From Frankia sp. QA3 (lineage in GTDB: Bacteria; Actinomycetota; Actinomycetes; Frankiales; Frankiaceae): DNA of 40,392 nucleotides. The position numbers and the translations under genes were made by a program. How positions within the stretch are numbered: position 1 is the first letter of the stretch; each line of letters begins with the position of its first letter. The stretch is from positions 6,155,996-6,196,387 of the forward strand of contig NZ_CM001489.1 of the NCBI RefSeq assembly GCF_000262465.1. The letters are read 5' to 3'. Below the pieces are notes generated by a model that worked only from the letters and a program-made list of their open reading frames with translations, was not told the origin of the DNA and made no database searches. Below, one piece after another: positions 39,080 through 40,392 of this stretch.

Positions 39080-39345
39080 ATGTTCGACCGGCTCGTCCAG
39101 GTCGAGCGGTACGCCTACGAGTACTGGCGCACGAGGCCTCGCTCGTCCCGGTCACCTGGGAACCGTTGTTCCGCTGGCGGGCGCGGGCGGCACTGGCCGG
39201 TGAGGGCATGTGGCGGGGGATTGCCGCGTTCGGCCGCGAGCGCGCCGACTACTTCCGGCTGCCCGCCGCTCGTGCCCTGCTGTCCCCGTTCGACCCGCTG
39301 GTCTGGGAGCGTGCCCGCACCCGCGGGCTTCCCGCGCAAGCGCAC
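39080..39345 (+). pseudogene. Remnant of a YcaQ-type winged-helix DNA-binding protein
   Basis: One frame reads VERYAYEYW; one base out of frame the sequence continues HEASLVPVTWEPLFRWR, then GEGMWRGIAAFGRERADYF and ARALLSPFDPLVWERARTR. These are the middle parts of YcaQ/HTH_42 proteins (compare the usual YWxHEASLxPV and LLSPFDPLVWDR). Restoring one G at about 39127 would give YWAHEASLVPV, so a single-base loss explains the shift. Both the N-terminal two-thirds and the segment after RARTR are missing. YcaQ-type proteins open DNA interstrand cross-links. Confidence 0.7.
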
Positions 39346-39461
39346 CGGCGGGGTAAGGCCGCGACACTACATTCGCCGGGTGGCCCTCCGATGCCGATCG
39401 CACCCGCCGCGGCCCGGTTCGCGGGCCTGCTCACACGTCCGTCGCAGGGTGGGGTGACGGC

Positions 39462-39986
39462 GTGGTCATCGTCGGCGTGACGGGCCATCGGGGTCTCACC
39501 GGGGATCAGGCCCGCTACGTGGCCGCGCAGGCGCGCCGGCTGCTCACGCCCCTCGCCGACACGGGCTTCGCCGGGATCACCTGCCTCGCCGAGGGCGCGG
39601 ACACCGTCTTCGCCGACGTGGTCCTGGCACTCGGTGGCCGGCTGATCTCCGTGATCCCCTCGGACGGGTACCGCGACTTCCAACCCGCCGCGCATCGCCG
39701 GGACTTCGACCGGCTGCTGCGCTGCTCCGCCGAGGTCCGCCGGCAGGACCGCCCGGCCCCCGACCTGGCCAGCCTGATGGCCGCGAGCCGGGCTCTCGTC
39801 GATGCCTCCGACCGGATCATCGCGGTCTGGGACGGCCTGCCGGCCCGCGGCTACGGGGGTACGGCCGACGTCGTCGACTACGCCCGGCTGCGGCGCCGGC
39901 CCGTGCAGATCATCTGGCCGGCCGGCGCCGTGCGCCGCCCGGCGGGACCCGGCGCCGAGGCCGGCCGCCCCCCGCCGGCCGGCTGA
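39462..39986 (+). CDS. SLOG-like Rossmann-fold protein (predicted nucleotide-derivative sensor)
   Basis: 174 residues. The start VVIVGVTGHRGLT and ITCLAEGADTVFADVVLALGG form the Gly-rich loop and acidic follow-up of the SLOG/LOG-like superfamily (relatives include DprA-like proteins and sensors in phage-defence systems). It later has IPSDGYRDFQ and DRIIAVWDGLPARGYGGTADVVDYAR, a typical closing motif of this group. It is stand-alone here with no effector domain fused. GTG 39462 is the start. Ligand and role are not known; the pseudogene just upstream and low-complexity gene downstream give no clue. Confidence 0.7.
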   Translation: MVIVGVTGHRGLTGDQARYVAAQARRLLTPLADTGFAGITCLAEGADTVFADVVLALGGRLISVIPSDGYRDFQPAAHRRDFDRLLRCSAEVRRQDRPAPDLASLMAASRALVDASDRIIAVWDGLPARGYGGTADVVDYARLRRRPVQIIWPAGAVRRPAGPGAEAGRPPPAG

Positions 39987-40001
39987 CGGCGGTGCCGTCA
40001 G
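39983..40001. terminator. Hairpin holding both stop codons of convergent genes
   Basis: CTGACGGC, three bases, then GCCGTCAG: a perfect 8-bp stem. The TGA of the SLOG-like gene is in one arm, and the TGA of the minus-strand gene is in the other. It probably stops transcription from both sides. Confidence 0.6.
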
Positions 40002-40392
40002 CGGGGGGTGAGCGGGACGATGCCCACCTGAACCGGGGTGAGACCGGTCTTGGGGGCGGTCGACGTGCCGGCCGCGGTGTCGGCGGTCCCCGCGGCCGGA
40101 GGCTGCGTCTGTGCCAGGCTCTGGCTCTGGGCCTGGGGTGGTGCTGGTGCTTGCTGGGCCTGGGGTGGTGCTTGCTGGGCCTGGGCTGGCGGCGCCTGCT
40201 GCTGGGCAGCCGCGGGCGTGCCGCCGGCGGGCGGGGCCGCCACGCCGACGGGCGGGGCCGCCAGCCCCGCCGCCGCGGCCACGGGCGCCGCCGCGATGCG
40301 GCCGGCGCCGGTCGTGCCGGGCGTGGTGCTGCCGATCCGCCCGGCCGGCGGGGCGACCTGGGCCGGGCGGGGCTGCGCGCCGCGCCGTTCGG
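39998..40392 (-). CDS. Pro/Ala/Gln-rich protein, C-terminal part (5' end outside window)
   Basis: The frame is open to the right-hand end of the window. The visible 130 residues are low-complexity: Ala/Pro/Gly blocks, then a Gln-rich repeat (APPQAQQ, PPAQAQQ) and a short conserved-looking end VQVGIVPLTPR. No domain is visible. The regular codon pattern, the shared terminator hairpin and the repeat support a real gene. Function not assigned. Confidence 0.55.
   Translation of the reverse strand, partial: ERRGAQPRPAQVAPPAGRIGSTTPGTTGAGRIAAAPVAAAAGLAAPPVGVAAPPAGGTPAAAQQQAPPAQAQQAPPQAQQAPAPPQAQSQSLAQTQPPAAGTADTAAGTSTAPKTGLTPVQVGIVPLTPR

Noticed and set aside
1..40392. CRISPR arrays, insertion sequences or prophage genes
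   Set aside because: The many tandem repeats have no spacers, and no transposase, integrase or phage gene was recognised.

Overview
The window is very GC-rich chromosomal DNA with many GTG and TTG starts, strong GGAGG-type ribosome sites, low-complexity Pro/Ala/Gly linkers and WD40-tailed serine/threonine kinases. Together with an actinobacteria-specific SepX/GlpR division gene this marks a filamentous-type actinobacterium. Frankia or a close relative is my best guess, made from protein style and not from a search.

Layout. 1-1.5 kb: the end of a hybrid histidine kinase and its partner response regulator. 2.2-5.7 kb: a kinase/WD40-propeller membrane protein. 5.7-7.6 kb: an AlkB-like dioxygenase, a MarR regulator with a coupled 7-codon leader ORF, and a CsoR copper sensor. 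7.6-11.7 kb: a compact nitrogen-scavenging operon (GntR/FCD regulator, biuret amidohydrolase, allophanate hydrolase) with a palindromic operator candidate. 12-14 kb: an alpha/beta hydrolase, an unlisted 47-residue acidic protein, and a divergent pair of small genes around a palindrome.

14.6-22.9 kb is the conserved actinobacterial core locus also seen around Rv0991c-Rv0996 of M. tuberculosis: a Ruc/FmdB zinc-ribbon protein behind a CIRCE (HrcA) operator, 5-formyl-THF cyclo-ligase, galU, moeA (gephyrin-like, Glp), moaC, mog, a RimJ-like acetyltransferase and sepX/glpR. A 46-codon ORF overlaps the sepX start.

23-26.2 kb shows gene decay. A kinase/WD40 gene is broken by a perfect 17-bp tandem duplication and has lost most of its propeller. 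It is followed by the tail of a YiaA/YiaB-type gene placed head-on against the tail of a histidine kinase, whose response regulator survives. 26-30 kb: a DHA2 exporter, a probably leaderless YbaK-domain gene, a perfect 18-bp terminator, then an operon of an acyl carrier protein and a ferritin-like diiron (acyl-ACP desaturase type) protein split by one in-frame TGA. A tRNA-Ala(CGC) with its own terminator follows.

30.5-40.4 kb: an orphan hypothetical gene, a 1.1-kb gene-free stretch, a phosphoribosyltransferase-hydrolase fusion, a CBS/DUF1918 protein, a molybdate uptake operon without modA, a Nudix-fold protein with an incomplete Nudix box, a quinone oxidoreductase, a YcaQ-type pseudogene, a SLOG-like protein and a truncated Pro/Ala/Gln-rich protein. 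Molybdenum is a theme: cofactor synthesis (moeA, moaC, mog) and uptake (modB, modC, TOBE regulator) lie in one 20-kb stretch.

Short in-frame and intergenic tandem repeats (7 to 22 bp) are unusually common, and one of them has broken a gene, so replication slippage looks like an active force here.
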